From positions 1,014,001 through 1,078,000 of the forward strand of contig JANQAK010000001.1 in the NCBI GenBank assembly GCA_024707075.1: a stretch of DNA of 64,000 bases, given 5' to 3'. Below are positions 25,072 through 33,190 of the stretch, piece after piece; position 1 is the stretch's first letter, and every line of letters begins with the position of its first letter. Source of the stretch: Afipia sp. (lineage in GTDB: Bacteria; Pseudomonadota; Alphaproteobacteria; Rhizobiales; Xanthobacteraceae). The position numbers and the translations under genes are program-made. The notes beneath the pieces were generated by a model, which saw only the letters and a program-made list of their open reading frames with translations, made no database searches and was not told where the DNA came from.

Positions 25072-25362
25072 TCAATGCCGCGCTTTTGCCGCTCCAGCGA
25101 CCGGGATGATGCGGACGAGTTCACCGAGCCGCTCCACGACGCGCGCCTGGATGCCCTCAAGCGTGGCGCTGGCCAGCTTGCAGAAAACGCACGCGCCGGT
25201 GAGCTTGACCATGACCTTGTTGCCATCGACCTCGATCAGCTCGCAATCGCCGCCATCACGTTGCAGCGCCGGCCGGATCTCCTCGATAGCCGCCTTGATG
25301 ATCTCGACGCGGTCCGTGTCCGCAGTGGGCAATTGCTTGAGATGTTCAGCTTCAGTCAGCAT
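25072..25362 (-). CDS. NifU C-terminal domain (Nfu-type) scaffold
   Basis: 96 aa NifU_C/Nfu domain: VEIIKAAIEEIRPALQRDGG, CELIEVDGNKVMVKLTGACVF with CVFCKLA (C-x2-C cluster ligands), and TLEGIQARVVERLGELV. There is no N-terminal NifU (IscU) or BFD domain, so it is an Nfu-only scaffold. It sits between iscA and nifS. Confidence 0.92.
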   Translation of the reverse strand: MLTEAEHLKQLPTADTDRVEIIKAAIEEIRPALQRDGGDCELIEVDGNKVMVKLTGACVFCKLASATLEGIQARVVERLGELVRIIPVAGAAKARH

Positions 25363-25438
25363 GACTTAACTTCTTTCCATAACGGGATTTGACCTTGGCG
25401 AAACATGCGAAGCCTGATTCGCGGAAGACGGCACAGCC

Positions 25439-25759
25439 TCAGGAAAACGACTTTCCGCACCCGCAGCTTGCTTTCGCGTTGGGATTCTCGAAGGTGAAGC
25501 CCGAGCCTTCGAGCGCCACGACGAAGTCGATGGTGGTGCCGGCGAGATGTTCGTGGCTTTGCATATCGATGAAGACACGGACGCCATCGCGCTCGATGAT
25601 GGTGTCGTCGGGATCGATTTGATCGACGAGCCCCAGATTGTACTTGAAGCCGGCGCAACCGCCCGCCTCGACCATGATCCGGAGGCCATCCACGGGCTTG
25701 TCCGATGCGGAAATCGCGTTGCGTACTGCGTTAAGCGCGCTATCGGTCAGATTGATCAT
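25439..25759 (-). CDS. iscA: IscA-type Fe-S carrier (nif-linked)
   Basis: 106 aa A-type carrier: GGCAGFKYNLGL and the C-terminal CGCGKSFS carry the three Cys at the standard spacing; LAGTTIDFVVALEGSGFTFE is typical. First gene of iscA-nifU(C)-nifS-nifT-SIR2. Promoter at 25801-25815. Confidence 0.93.
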   Translation of the reverse strand: MINLTDSALNAVRNAISASDKPVDGLRIMVEAGGCAGFKYNLGLVDQIDPDDTIIERDGVRVFIDMQSHEHLAGTTIDFVVALEGSGFTFENPNAKASCGCGKSFS

Positions 25760-25800
25760 TGCTCGACCTTCGTTTCAAAGAACCGTTGAGCAATGAACTG

Positions 25801-25815
25801 GCAAGACTTATGCCA
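25801..25815 (-). promoter_or_regulatory. Sigma-54 promoter of iscA-nifUST
   Basis: The minus strand reads TGGCATAAGTCTTGC (TGGCAT-N5-TTGC), 42 bases upstream of the iscA start. Confidence 0.88.
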
Positions 25816-25874
25816 CGCCACAATACATTGATAAGATTGATCTTTAGATCACCGGCTGTTGTCTTTGCGACGCA

Positions 25875-25890
25875 TGTCGGGTTTGCGACA
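25875..25890. promoter_or_regulatory. NifA activator site of iscA-nifUST
   Basis: TGTCGGGTTTGCGACA fits TGT-N10-ACA, 60 bases upstream of the -24 element, just past the stop of the AAA ATPase gene. Confidence 0.85.
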
Positions 25891-25916
25891 GGGAGGCTTG
25901 GCGCCGCAAGGCCCGC

Positions 25917-27620
25917 TTAGGCGCGGACCGAAAGCTCCAGATCGATCCCGCGAAATATCGCGCAACGCTCGAACACGTCCAGCGTCGGCGGCACCTTCCT
26001 GTGGCGGCAATATTTGGCGACGAGCTTCGCCAGTCCCTTGATATCGCGGCCCGACGTCTCCGGGAAGGTTCCGACCAAGGTATCCAGAAGAGCCGGACCG
26101 ACCGCGAGGCCGAACTGCTCGGTCATGACCGCCCATATCTTCCGCCGCGCCTCGTCATTCGGCGGATGGAATTTGATCAAGGCGATGCAACGCGAGACGA
26201 TCGCCTCATCGATGTCGTCGATACGGTTCGTGGTCAGGAACAGCAGGCCGTTGAAATATTCCAGCACGCGCAGGAAAACGCCGACCACGGCGTTCATCGC
26301 GATGTCATCGTCACGGCGCTTGATATAGATGTCGGCCTCGTCGATCAGCATCACCGCGCCCCAGCGCTGGGCGCGCATCAGCGCGTCCTTGAGCGCGCTT
26401 TCCATGGCGGCGACATTCAACCCGAGCTGGCCGGAATGCACGCGGTAAAGCGGCCGCTGGATAATTTCGGCGTAGACCTCGGCTGTCAGCGTCTTGCCGA
26501 CGCCCGGAGGCCCCGCGCAGAGAACTGTCGTTCCTCCGGATTTCCCGGCAACGATGTCATCCATCAGAACATCCATCTCGGCCGTCAGGATGTCGATGAG
26601 ATCGGTCTGCTCCTCCGGCAGAATCAGCTTTTGTTTCAGATCGGGTTGATAGACATAAGGTGTCATGTCGTCGGCATGAACCCAGAGGTGGTGATGCAGT
26701 TCGAGATGAAACATCAACATGTAGGGATGCACCGGGATGCGACAGAACAGGCCGCTCGGAATCGAAGCCTTGGCTCCCTCCATCTCGGTTTCAGCGTCAT
26801 AGAGATTGCTCTTGGCGGCTTTTCTCAAGTATTGGCCGAGAATATCGCCAGTCACCTCAAGCGTCAGTGCGCGCGTGGTCAGAATGCCTTCATCATTGAC
26901 GAGACGCGCCGGACCGCCGCCCGAGGACAGCACCACCACGTCCTTGCGGGACCAGTCCGTGTCCCGGTGAGATGAATTCGGGTCTTCGGTATAGAAGCCG
27001 GTGCCCTTGCCGGAAAACTGGAGACCGTACCGACCCCGCCACGCGAAGTAACGCTCCTCGGTATCGTCGTAAGCGGCAATGAATTCGGGCGTTTCCTTCA
27101 GAAATCCCTTTGCCGCGAGAATTTCGGCCACCGTCTTTCCAACGATGTCGCCCGCGGAAATCCTGAGCGTTGTCGATGTGATCGCGCCCTTGGCGTTGGC
27201 CTTCAGTTCGATAAAGGCCCGGCCGGTCTCGTCGTTGGAAGGCGGCGTATAGTCGAGCCGGGTGACGACGTAAGGCAGGGGCCGGCTGGCGGCGCTCGCC
27301 GTGAACATCCAGCCCCGGATTGCATCCGTCACCAGATAGCGCGCGACGGCCGGCAGCAGAGACTCCAAATCAGTTGCTGTGAACCTGACGCTGTCTTCGC
27401 GAAAGGCGCGCTGAAGGGTGACGATCTGAGCCAAACGGACCTGCATGTCAGGTCCGGCCTCGCGATAGAGCTCTTGCAGAAAGCCGAGTTCAGCATCCGA
27501 AAGCTGACTGAACGCGACCTCCACCTTTTCGCCAAAGCGCAATTGCTCCTTGAGCGACGTCAGCCCTGGGAAATTCGCGATCAGCGCCTCGAAATCAGGC
27601 CGTTCGATCTGAAGCATCAT
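25917..27620 (-). CDS. AAA+ ATPase with a large N-terminal region
   Basis: 567 aa. The first ~300 residues contain no motif I recognise (LQIERPDFEALIANFPGLTS, FLQELYREAGPDMQVRLAQ, GGPARLVNDEGILTTRALTL). From about residue 340 follow an AAA+ core: Walker A CAGPPGVGKTLTAEVYAEI, Walker B AVMLIDEADIYIKRRDDDI, and sensor-1 NGLLFLTTNRIDDIDEAIVS. Such ATPases remodel protein complexes. Start ATG 27620 or 27617; a weak ribosome site either way. A sigma-54-like promoter at 27668-27683 is back-to-back with that of the 27766 gene, and the gene ends just before the iscA promoter. A chaperone for a nif-linked complex is my inference. Confidence 0.8.
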   Translation of the reverse strand: MMLQIERPDFEALIANFPGLTSLKEQLRFGEKVEVAFSQLSDAELGFLQELYREAGPDMQVRLAQIVTLQRAFREDSVRFTATDLESLLPAVARYLVTDAIRGWMFTASAASRPLPYVVTRLDYTPPSNDETGRAFIELKANAKGAITSTTLRISAGDIVGKTVAEILAAKGFLKETPEFIAAYDDTEERYFAWRGRYGLQFSGKGTGFYTEDPNSSHRDTDWSRKDVVVLSSGGGPARLVNDEGILTTRALTLEVTGDILGQYLRKAAKSNLYDAETEMEGAKASIPSGLFCRIPVHPYMLMFHLELHHHLWVHADDMTPYVYQPDLKQKLILPEEQTDLIDILTAEMDVLMDDIVAGKSGGTTVLCAGPPGVGKTLTAEVYAEIIQRPLYRVHSGQLGLNVAAMESALKDALMRAQRWGAVMLIDEADIYIKRRDDDIAMNAVVGVFLRVLEYFNGLLFLTTNRIDDIDEAIVSRCIALIKFHPPNDEARRKIWAVMTEQFGLAVGPALLDTLVGTFPETSGRDIKGLAKLVAKYCRHRKVPPTLDVFERCAIFRGIDLELSVRA

Positions 27621-27667
27621 GCTCGTGCGCCGTATGACATAGATCAATTGTTCCGCCCAACCGGGTA

Positions 27668-27683
27668 TGCACGGTTCGCGCCA
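27668..27683 (-). promoter_or_regulatory. Sigma-54-like promoter of the AAA ATPase
   Basis: The minus strand reads TGGCGCGAACCGTGC: TGGCGC at -24 and GTGC at -12, GG and GC 10 bases apart; about 50 bases from the ATG at 27620. No TGT-N10-ACA site is visible nearby. Confidence 0.6.
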
Positions 27684-27692
27684 CACGCAAAC

Positions 27693-27709
27693 CGGCAGAC
27701 AATTTGCAT
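27693..27709 (+). promoter_or_regulatory. Sigma-54-like promoter of the 27766 gene
   Basis: CGGCAGACAATTTGCA: CGGCAG at -24, TTGC at -12, correct spacing, about 60 bases before the ATG. It lies back-to-back with 27668-27683. Confidence 0.55.
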
Positions 27710-27765
27710 GGCAGGCTCAAGCGGCGTCACCGCGCCGGAATTTGTCGGGAATCGGAGAAAATTAC

Positions 27766-28381
27766 ATGACGACGCTTGAGAAGACTGCTCTGACAGGGAT
27801 TGAGACGACCGCCCTTGGCCGACTCGATCAGGAGGGACGCCTGCTCAACGCAGTCTTCAAGGGACCGACCACGAAGCCCGGCCGATTTGGATTCCGGGGC
27901 GATATCGCCCTCAAGTTCCAGGCCCAGCTCGCAGACGAAAAGCGGCCGCCGGATTTCTCGATCGAACAGGTGCTGACCATCGTTCAGGAGAGCGAAAGAA
28001 CGATCCCAATCCTGGTGGGATACATCCATTCCTTCGCCTATCTGGACGTGGTGTCCGAAGTTCTGGATGGCCTTCTCACTCCGGGCGGCACCTACTTTAT
28101 CTTCTGCAATAATATCGATTTGCTTGCGAAATACCGCGTAGCCCCTCCGGGGCATCACGTATTTTGTCCTGCCTTGCGATGAATCGACGGTGTGGAAGGA
28201 AATGATGGACCTGATGAGCATCGACAAGAATGACGTCAAGAAGCTCAACACCGCCGGCAAGCTCGATCATCTTCTCGACGCGGCGACGGGCTTCAATGAG
28301 AAATACGACATCATCACCTTCGAGGAAGGCCTGGCCCGCATGGAGCCCGTGAAGAACCGGAACGAAAATCGCCCGGTTTGA
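27766..28381 (+). pseudogene. Unknown protein divergent to the AAA ATPase; frameshifted
   Basis: Joined length about 205 aa; no family recognised. N-terminal part: LGRLDQEGRLLNAVFKGPTT, GFRGDIALKFQAQLADEKR, VQESERTIPILVGYIHSFAY. After a G-run at 28149-28152 with one extra G the frame shifts; the second part reads ITYFVLPCDESTVWKEMMDL, KNDVKKLNTAGKLDHLLDAA, ITFEEGLARMEPVKN. The deletion of a single G would restore one continuous gene. ATG 27766 has GGAGA about 9 bases upstream. It likely works with the AAA ATPase, since the promoters are shared. Confidence 0.65.
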
Positions 28382-28431
28382 ACGCGCGGCCCGGCTTTTT
28401 TCTGACGGGCTGCTTTACCTTCGCGCCGGCG

Positions 28432-28848
28432 TCAGGCTTCTTCGTCGCCGGCAACTTCGTCCTCGACGAGTCTCACGCCCACAACGCAAATATCGTCGTC
28501 AAGGACGGCGAGCGCCACCGGCGTGAGACTGCGACCTTTGCAAGGCCCTTCGACGCAGTTGCCGGTGCCGAGTTCGAACAATGCGCCGTGCTTGCCGCAC
28601 ATCAGGCGAATTCCGTTGGGATCCAGAAACTGATTGCGCTCCCAATCGAGATTGACCCCGTCATGGGGACATTTGTTGACATAGCCGAACACCTGTCTGC
28701 CCCATCGGACCACAATGATAGGCCAGGGCCGCGGATTTCCGTCATCTCCGACGATCATCAAATGGAAGCCCCTCGCCTTCTGGCTCGGGATTTCGTTCAT
28801 CCTGCAAATTGCATAGGCTACATCGGCTTCCATCTTGTCCTCATTCAT
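28432..28848 (-). CDS. Rieske [2Fe-2S] protein 2
   Basis: 138 aa soluble Rieske protein: VNKCPHDGVNLDWERNQFLD (C-x-H) and RLMCGKHGALFELGTGNCVE (C-x2-H), then EGPCKGRSLTPVALAVLDDD. It resembles the Rieske protein at 14286. ATG 28848 overlaps the stop of the upstream 162-aa gene (ATGA); an ATG at 28833 with GAGG is an alternative. Third gene of the oxidase-unknown-Rieske unit. Confidence 0.85.
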   Translation of the reverse strand: MNEDKMEADVAYAICRMNEIPSQKARGFHLMIVGDDGNPRPWPIIVVRWGRQVFGYVNKCPHDGVNLDWERNQFLDPNGIRLMCGKHGALFELGTGNCVEGPCKGRSLTPVALAVLDDDICVVGVRLVEDEVAGDEEA

Positions 28849-29333
28849 GACGAAACGCTTATCAGCGTACCTTCGTGCGAGTGGCGACCGCCTGCGTCCG
28901 CCTTGGCCAAAAGCAGCCGATTGGCGGACAGCGAGAACTCCTGCCACGCGGCCGCGATGTCACGTAAAATCACCTGGGTATATTCCGCGGACAGGCGATG
29001 CTCGTCGAGGAAATTCGATAGTGCGCACGACGTCCGGTTGAAAGCGATGACGTCATCCATAAGGGACTGCATGAGCTCGCCGAACGGCTGCTGGACATCC
29101 GGGGTGAGCGACGAACGGCCGCGCTCGACCGTCACCGCGCTCATATCGAAGACAAGGCCGTCGAGCACTGCGAGCGCGCTGTCGAAAATCTCTTCCATCG
29201 ATTCGAGAATCGCCCGCTGCGTGAGTTGATCTCTTTGCTGAACCGCAAGGCTGCGGTTGAGACGATGGCGGTAATCATCAAATGCCGCATCGCCCTGAGC
29301 GACGACCCATGCCCTGAACCGGGCGAGGCTCAC
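28845..29333 (-). CDS. Unknown protein, 162 aa
   Basis: Helical protein, no family recognised: LARFRAWVVAQGDAAFDDYR, LESMEEIFDSALAVLDGLVF, PFGELMQSLMDDVIAFNRTS, LRDIAAAWQEFSLSANRLLL. It starts at GTG 29333, within the FAD oxidase gene's last 56 bases, and overlaps the Rieske start by 4 bases. Confidence 0.6.
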   Translation of the reverse strand: MSLARFRAWVVAQGDAAFDDYRHRLNRSLAVQQRDQLTQRAILESMEEIFDSALAVLDGLVFDMSAVTVERGRSSLTPDVQQPFGELMQSLMDDVIAFNRTSCALSNFLDEHRLSAEYTQVILRDIAAAWQEFSLSANRLLLAKADAGGRHSHEGTLISVSS

Positions 29334-30486
29334 GGCATTGATCGAAACCGCGCCGTTGCCCGATCTGGAGGGAATCCGATGCGTCCGCCTCTATCGGAGG
29401 GCGGACACGGTTCAGCGCGCGCTCAATTCGATGCGCCGCCTCGAGCGCACCTTCGAGATAGCCGGCGCTGCGGGGCGCGGTCTCGGAACCGCCAAGGTAC
29501 AGCTTTCCATCCCACTGGGTCCGGCGCAGCATCGGATTGGCGGCGCCCGCATGCCCAGCGCGGGAAGGGTTGCGATCGAGTAGGCTGCACGTCAACGGCT
29601 CTGTTGCCCAATCCTGATAATACTGCTCGCCTTGTTCGAGCGCCGAACCAAAGACCTGCGCCATCTGATTGTCCATGAGCATCGGCAAGCCGGCGCTGAA
29701 ACTTTCGCGCAGTTCAGGCGACAATGCGAGAAATCCTCCCAGGGCCGCCTTTGCCGGATCCGCATCGCACGCATCGAATATTTCGCCGATCACCGCCTGT
29801 TCGTGAGTCACGAATGCGTTGCCGGACTGGCCGGCCTCACGCCAGAAGGGGCGATCGTAGCCGATGATCACCTTGGCCTGCGCCGCCATCCATGTTTCGG
29901 CATCACGCATGGCTTCCCGCGTCGCGTCGTCAAGCTCGGGTTCAAAGCGAACCTGCTCCGTCAACAACCGGGGCGGAACCGCAAGCACGACGCGACGTGC
30001 TTCAACATCGACAATGTCGTCTTCCGCAGCAAATGTCAGGACGATGTGATCGGCGCGGTCGCTGACACGGGTGAGCACATGACCGAGATGCGCGAAGCCC
30101 GGCGGCAATTCGGCGGCAAGCGCATCGATGAGCCGTCCCATTCCGCCATGGAGACGATGCGCTCCTTCGTGAATATTTTTTCCCTCGATGCGCTCGGGCA
30201 TTTTTTCCGGATCGTTCAGGTGGAGCATTGAACCGTCGTCATGCTGCGGGATATCGACAAGTCCCAGCTCAGCAATCAAACTCTTCAGAAGCGGTTGGGT
30301 GTCCGGCCAGAACCAGGTGGGACCGAGATCCATCGCCAGGCCGGATCCCGCGCTCGCAACTGACAGGATGCGTCCGCCCAGCCGTTCACGCCCCTCGAAC
30401 AGCGCAACAGTGCGGCCTTGCCGGTACAGGCTCCTCGCCAGAACCAGGCCGCACAATCCACCGCCAATGATCGCCGTATCCAGCAT
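29278..30486 (-). CDS. FAD-dependent amine oxidase-like flavoprotein
   Basis: 402 aa. N-terminal FAD motif IIGGGLCGLVLARSLYRQGR, LFEGRERLGGRILSV (second motif with RxGGR), DLGPTWFWPDTQPL, then LHGGMGRLIDALAAELPPG and the C-terminal FAD segment GKLYLGGSETAPRSAGYLEG with EGALEAAHRI. This matches the monoamine oxidase/phytoene-desaturase type family; the amine substrate is unknown. ATG 30486. It ends inside the 162-aa gene (56-base overlap). A CGG-type -24/-12 element lies at 30536-30550. Together with the Rieske gene it could form an electron-transfer unit. Confidence 0.85.
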   Translation of the reverse strand: MLDTAIIGGGLCGLVLARSLYRQGRTVALFEGRERLGGRILSVASAGSGLAMDLGPTWFWPDTQPLLKSLIAELGLVDIPQHDDGSMLHLNDPEKMPERIEGKNIHEGAHRLHGGMGRLIDALAAELPPGFAHLGHVLTRVSDRADHIVLTFAAEDDIVDVEARRVVLAVPPRLLTEQVRFEPELDDATREAMRDAETWMAAQAKVIIGYDRPFWREAGQSGNAFVTHEQAVIGEIFDACDADPAKAALGGFLALSPELRESFSAGLPMLMDNQMAQVFGSALEQGEQYYQDWATEPLTCSLLDRNPSRAGHAGAANPMLRRTQWDGKLYLGGSETAPRSAGYLEGALEAAHRIERALNRVRPPIEADASDSLQIGQRRGFDQCREPRPVQGMGRRSGRCGI

Positions 30487-30535
30487 CGGCCAACCTTCAC
30501 ATCGCACCAACCCGACAGGGCTCTGCAAGATCCGC

Positions 30536-30550
30536 GCAAAGTTCGATCCG
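30536..30550 (-). promoter_or_regulatory. Sigma-54-like promoter of the oxidase-Rieske operon
   Basis: The minus strand reads CGGATCGAACTTTGC: CGG at -24, TTGC at -12, 10-base spacing; about 50 bases before the ATG. Confidence 0.5.
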
Positions 30551-30669
30551 CGCCGGCAGTGTCAGTAAAGCGCCCGGCCCAGTTTGATACAGCCAGTCAC
30601 GCGGGCAGTTATCGCGCCAAAATCCGCTTTTCCGGCGTTTACTGGCCGCTTTCCGGTCTCGCGCTGAAC

Positions 30670-30684
30670 TGGCACAGAACTTGA
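30670..30684 (+). promoter_or_regulatory. Sigma-54-like promoter of the 30722 gene
   Basis: TGGCACAGAACTTGA: perfect -24 box, -12 TTGA in place of TTGC. About 38 bases upstream of ATG 30722. The same -12 variant occurs at 49031-49045. Confidence 0.6.
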
Positions 30685-30721
30685 TATTCCGTACGCAACG
30701 CACTGGCGTATGGAGATTGAC

Positions 30722-31174
30722 ATGAATGTCACACTGGATTTCACCTCTTGTTCCGTGGATGAACTGAAAGCGCTGCTGGATGGCGGAAAGCTGACCATTT
30801 ATTCGGTCGCGCGTCCCATCACCGCGGATCAGCCCGTCGACCGCAGCGCGCCGCTGGCGACGTTTACCTTCGCTTCTCCCGCATTTGGACCAGCGGCAGA
30901 TGGTGTGGAAAATCCCATTTTCACCGCTAATCCTGTAAATGCGAGCAGCGTGGGCACGCCGGGCTTCGCCCGCGCGCAAAAGATGGACGGGACCGTCATT
31001 GCAGATTTTTCCGCCGGTCCCGGCAATCGGGAAATCAAGTTCAGCGAAGTTTCATTCTCTCAGGGAGCGCCGGTGAAGATCACGGCCTTCCGTTTCATGG
31101 CCGACGGATGGCCCGAGCGGCCCGAATACTACGATACACGGCCACGCACGGGCTACCCGATGCCAGCGACGTAA
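30722..31174 (+). CDS. Unknown protein, 150 aa
   Basis: No family recognised. Probably beta-rich: VTLDFTSCSVDELKALLDGG, KLTIYSVARPITADQPVDRS, NREIKFSEVSFSQGAPVKIT, FRFMADGWPERPEYYDTRP. GGAG is 6 bases before the ATG at 30722. It is 83 bases upstream of the sulfurtransferase gene. Confidence 0.65.
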   Translation: MNVTLDFTSCSVDELKALLDGGKLTIYSVARPITADQPVDRSAPLATFTFASPAFGPAADGVENPIFTANPVNASSVGTPGFARAQKMDGTVIADFSAGPGNREIKFSEVSFSQGAPVKITAFRFMADGWPERPEYYDTRPRTGYPMPAT

Positions 31175-31208
31175 CACCAACCCGACCAGCAGCTATCGCA
31201 GCGACCGA

Positions 31209-31242
31209 TGTCCCGTTGGCGACAGTTGTCGGGTTTCCGACA
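31209..31242. promoter_or_regulatory. Tandem NifA-type sites before the sulfurtransferase gene
   Basis: TGTCCCGTTGGCGACA (31209-31224) and TGTCGGGTTTCCGACA (31227-31242), both TGT-N10-ACA, end only 15 bases before the ATG at 31258. I find no -24/-12 element between them and the gene. Confidence 0.65.
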
Positions 31243-31257
31243 TGGAGAAAAGCGCAT

Positions 31258-32115
31258 ATGACCTTTGCAAATCCAGAAGCGCTGGTGAGCACCGAATGGC
31301 TGGCGGAGCATCTTTTAGACCCCGACGTCAGGATCCTTGATTGCACCTGGCATCACGCCAGCACAAATCTCGACGGACGCACGCAGTATCGTGGACGTCA
31401 TCTTCCCGGCTCGGTGCATTTTGACATCGATCATGTCGCGGACAAGTCCAATCCGCTACCACACATGCTTCCCAACGCCGCTGACTTTGCAAAGAAAGTC
31501 GGGCTGCTTGGAATCGGAGACGGAGATCGCGTCATCGTTTATGACCGGCTATGCGGAGGAGCTGCCGCTGCGCGCGTATGGTGGATGTTCCGGGTCTTCG
31601 GCCACGACAACGTCGTCTTGCTCGATGGCGGCTATGGAAAATGGATCAAGGAAAAGCTGCCCGCCGACATGTCGATGGTGCGCCCGGAACCAAGATCATT
31701 CTCAGCAACCTACAACTCCGCGCTGGTCCGCACCCTCGGCGAAATGCGAGACAATCTTGCGACCGGCGCAGCGCAGGTGATCGACGGGCGCGGTCCCGGC
31801 AAATTTAACGGGACTCAGGAAGATGTATTCCCGTTCAAGAAGCTCGGCCATATCCCGAACGCGATAAACATTCCGTGGGCCGATCTGATTCATCCGGACA
31901 CGGGCGAATTCCTCACGCCGGACGCGCTTGCCGCACGATTTGCGGCGGCAACGATCGATCTTGAGCGCCCGATCGTGACGACATGCGCCTCCGGCATTAC
32001 CTCGTGTGTGGTGGCGCTCGCGCTCTATCTGCTCGGACACAAGACCGCCGCCGTCTATGACGGATCCTGGGCGGAATGGGGACTCGCTGAGGATACGCCG
32101 GCAGTCGCTGCGTGA
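31258..32115 (+). CDS. sseA: 3-Mercaptopyruvate/thiosulfate sulfurtransferase (rhodanese, two domains)
   Basis: 285 aa SseA/TST-type enzyme: first inactive domain LVSTEWLAEHLLDPDVRILD, GRHLPGSVHFDIDHVADKSN, IVYDRLCGGAAAARVWWMFR; second domain QVIDGRGPGKFNGTQEDVFP and the active Cys loop TTCASGITSCVVALAL. It provides persulfide sulfur, here likely for nitrogenase clusters. GGAG is about 10 bases before ATG 31258. Confidence 0.92.
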   Translation: MTFANPEALVSTEWLAEHLLDPDVRILDCTWHHASTNLDGRTQYRGRHLPGSVHFDIDHVADKSNPLPHMLPNAADFAKKVGLLGIGDGDRVIVYDRLCGGAAAARVWWMFRVFGHDNVVLLDGGYGKWIKEKLPADMSMVRPEPRSFSATYNSALVRTLGEMRDNLATGAAQVIDGRGPGKFNGTQEDVFPFKKLGHIPNAINIPWADLIHPDTGEFLTPDALAARFAAATIDLERPIVTTCASGITSCVVALALYLLGHKTAAVYDGSWAEWGLAEDTPAVAA

Positions 32116-32141
32116 GAGAGACCTGATGGAGAGGTGTGGTC

Positions 32142-32405
32142 ATGAGCGAAGCGCGAACATCGGACGGCCTGATCTCTGAAGGTGAAGACTACCAACTTCT
32201 GGCTGGTGAAGACGGCGTCTCATTCGTATTGCGATCGAAAGCCGAGCACCTCGTTGCACATCTGCGGGGCGATGATGCAATGCGCTTTCGTGCCGACTAT
32301 GATGCAATCAGAGTACAGTATCCGGCATGGAAGCCGGATCAGACTCTCGCCCAGCTCTGGGATCAGGGCGGCTATAGCTGGCTCGCCGCACAAGAGGGAG
32401 AATGA
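32142..32405 (+). CDS. Unknown nif-cluster protein, 87 aa
   Basis: No family recognised: GEDYQLLAGEDGVSFVLRSK, HLVAHLRGDDAMRFRADYDA, WDQGGYSWLAAQEGE. I start at ATG 32142 with GGAGAGG 7 bases upstream. It follows the sulfurtransferase gene by 26 bases and runs into the next gene (4-base overlap possible). Confidence 0.6.
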   Translation: MSEARTSDGLISEGEDYQLLAGEDGVSFVLRSKAEHLVAHLRGDDAMRFRADYDAIRVQYPAWKPDQTLAQLWDQGGYSWLAAQEGE

Positions 32406-32407
32406 CA

Positions 32408-32725
32408 ATGGCGACGACGCTGGTAAAGACCACGCAGGATGGGCGAAAGCTGGAAGTGATCGGGCTGGCGATCTGCCTCGAGGGACAACTCGAGGCCTTT
32501 GAACTCATCGAAGTCAAACTGCACCCCAACAGGCGCGCCATCTGGCAAGTGATGCCGGAAGCGACCCACATGGCTGGACGGGTCGCGCTGACGCAAGAGG
32601 AGGCGGACATCGTCACGAGCGCCTTCAAGGAAGCCGAAGCTCAGATTCTGGCCAGCCCGGCCGCCATCAACGAACGATTCCGGATCGCCGCCATGTGGAA
32701 GGCACGCGAACAAGGAATCGAGTAG
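32408..32725 (+). CDS. Unknown nif-cluster protein, 105 aa
   Basis: No family recognised: QDGRKLEVIGLAICLEGQLE, AFELIEVKLHPNRRAIWQV, PEATHMAGRVALTQEEADIV. A first ATG at 32402 overlaps the preceding stop but is too close to GAGGGAG; ATG 32408 is better placed. Last gene of the rightward sseA unit. Confidence 0.6.
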   Translation: MATTLVKTTQDGRKLEVIGLAICLEGQLEAFELIEVKLHPNRRAIWQVMPEATHMAGRVALTQEEADIVTSAFKEAEAQILASPAAINERFRIAAMWKAREQGIE

Positions 32726-32789
32726 TTCCGGGCATCATCGGCGCGCAGGCGGCTCCAGAACGCTGCGAAGCCATGTCTAAGTCATCAAC

Positions 32790-33136
32790 TTAATTCATCG
32801 TCATGTTACGCCGCCGATAGCAACCGTTCGCATCGCGCTCGAAGATATCGTCGATTTGCGGGTGAGTGACAGGTTCGTCGGACATGTCGGCCAGCAAGTT
32901 CTGCTCGGAGACGTAGGCAACATAGGGCGTCTGGTCGTTTCCGGCAAACAGGTAATAGAACGGCTGGTCCTTGCGCTGCCGCCCCCGATCAGATGAATCG
33001 TCTCATGAGTCGTCTCGTGCGAGACTTCGCTATCGGTAAATTCCGGATCGACGTCAAACACCACGCCGCGAAACGCATACAATTTGTGGCAGGCGACCTG
33101 GCCGATCTTGAATTTGGCGATGGAGATCTTGCTCAT
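32790..33136 (-). pseudogene. hspQ: HspQ-like protein, frameshifted
   Basis: Small HspQ/YccV family protein: ISIAKFKIGQVACHKLYAFR, GVVFDVDPEFTDSEVSHETT, then after the frame break DQPFYYLFAGNDQTPYVAYV, SEQNLLADMSDEPVTHPQID and DDIFERDANGCYRRRNMTMN. The total of 347 nt lacks one base, near 32965-32980 in the G-rich stretch. HspQ members are protease-linked or DNA-binding factors. Last gene downstream of fdxB in the core nif operon. Confidence 0.75.
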
Positions 33137-33190
33137 GATGATACAGATCGGATTCCGGCGGCCCGCTCCGCACTCATCGCTCCCCTTGCA

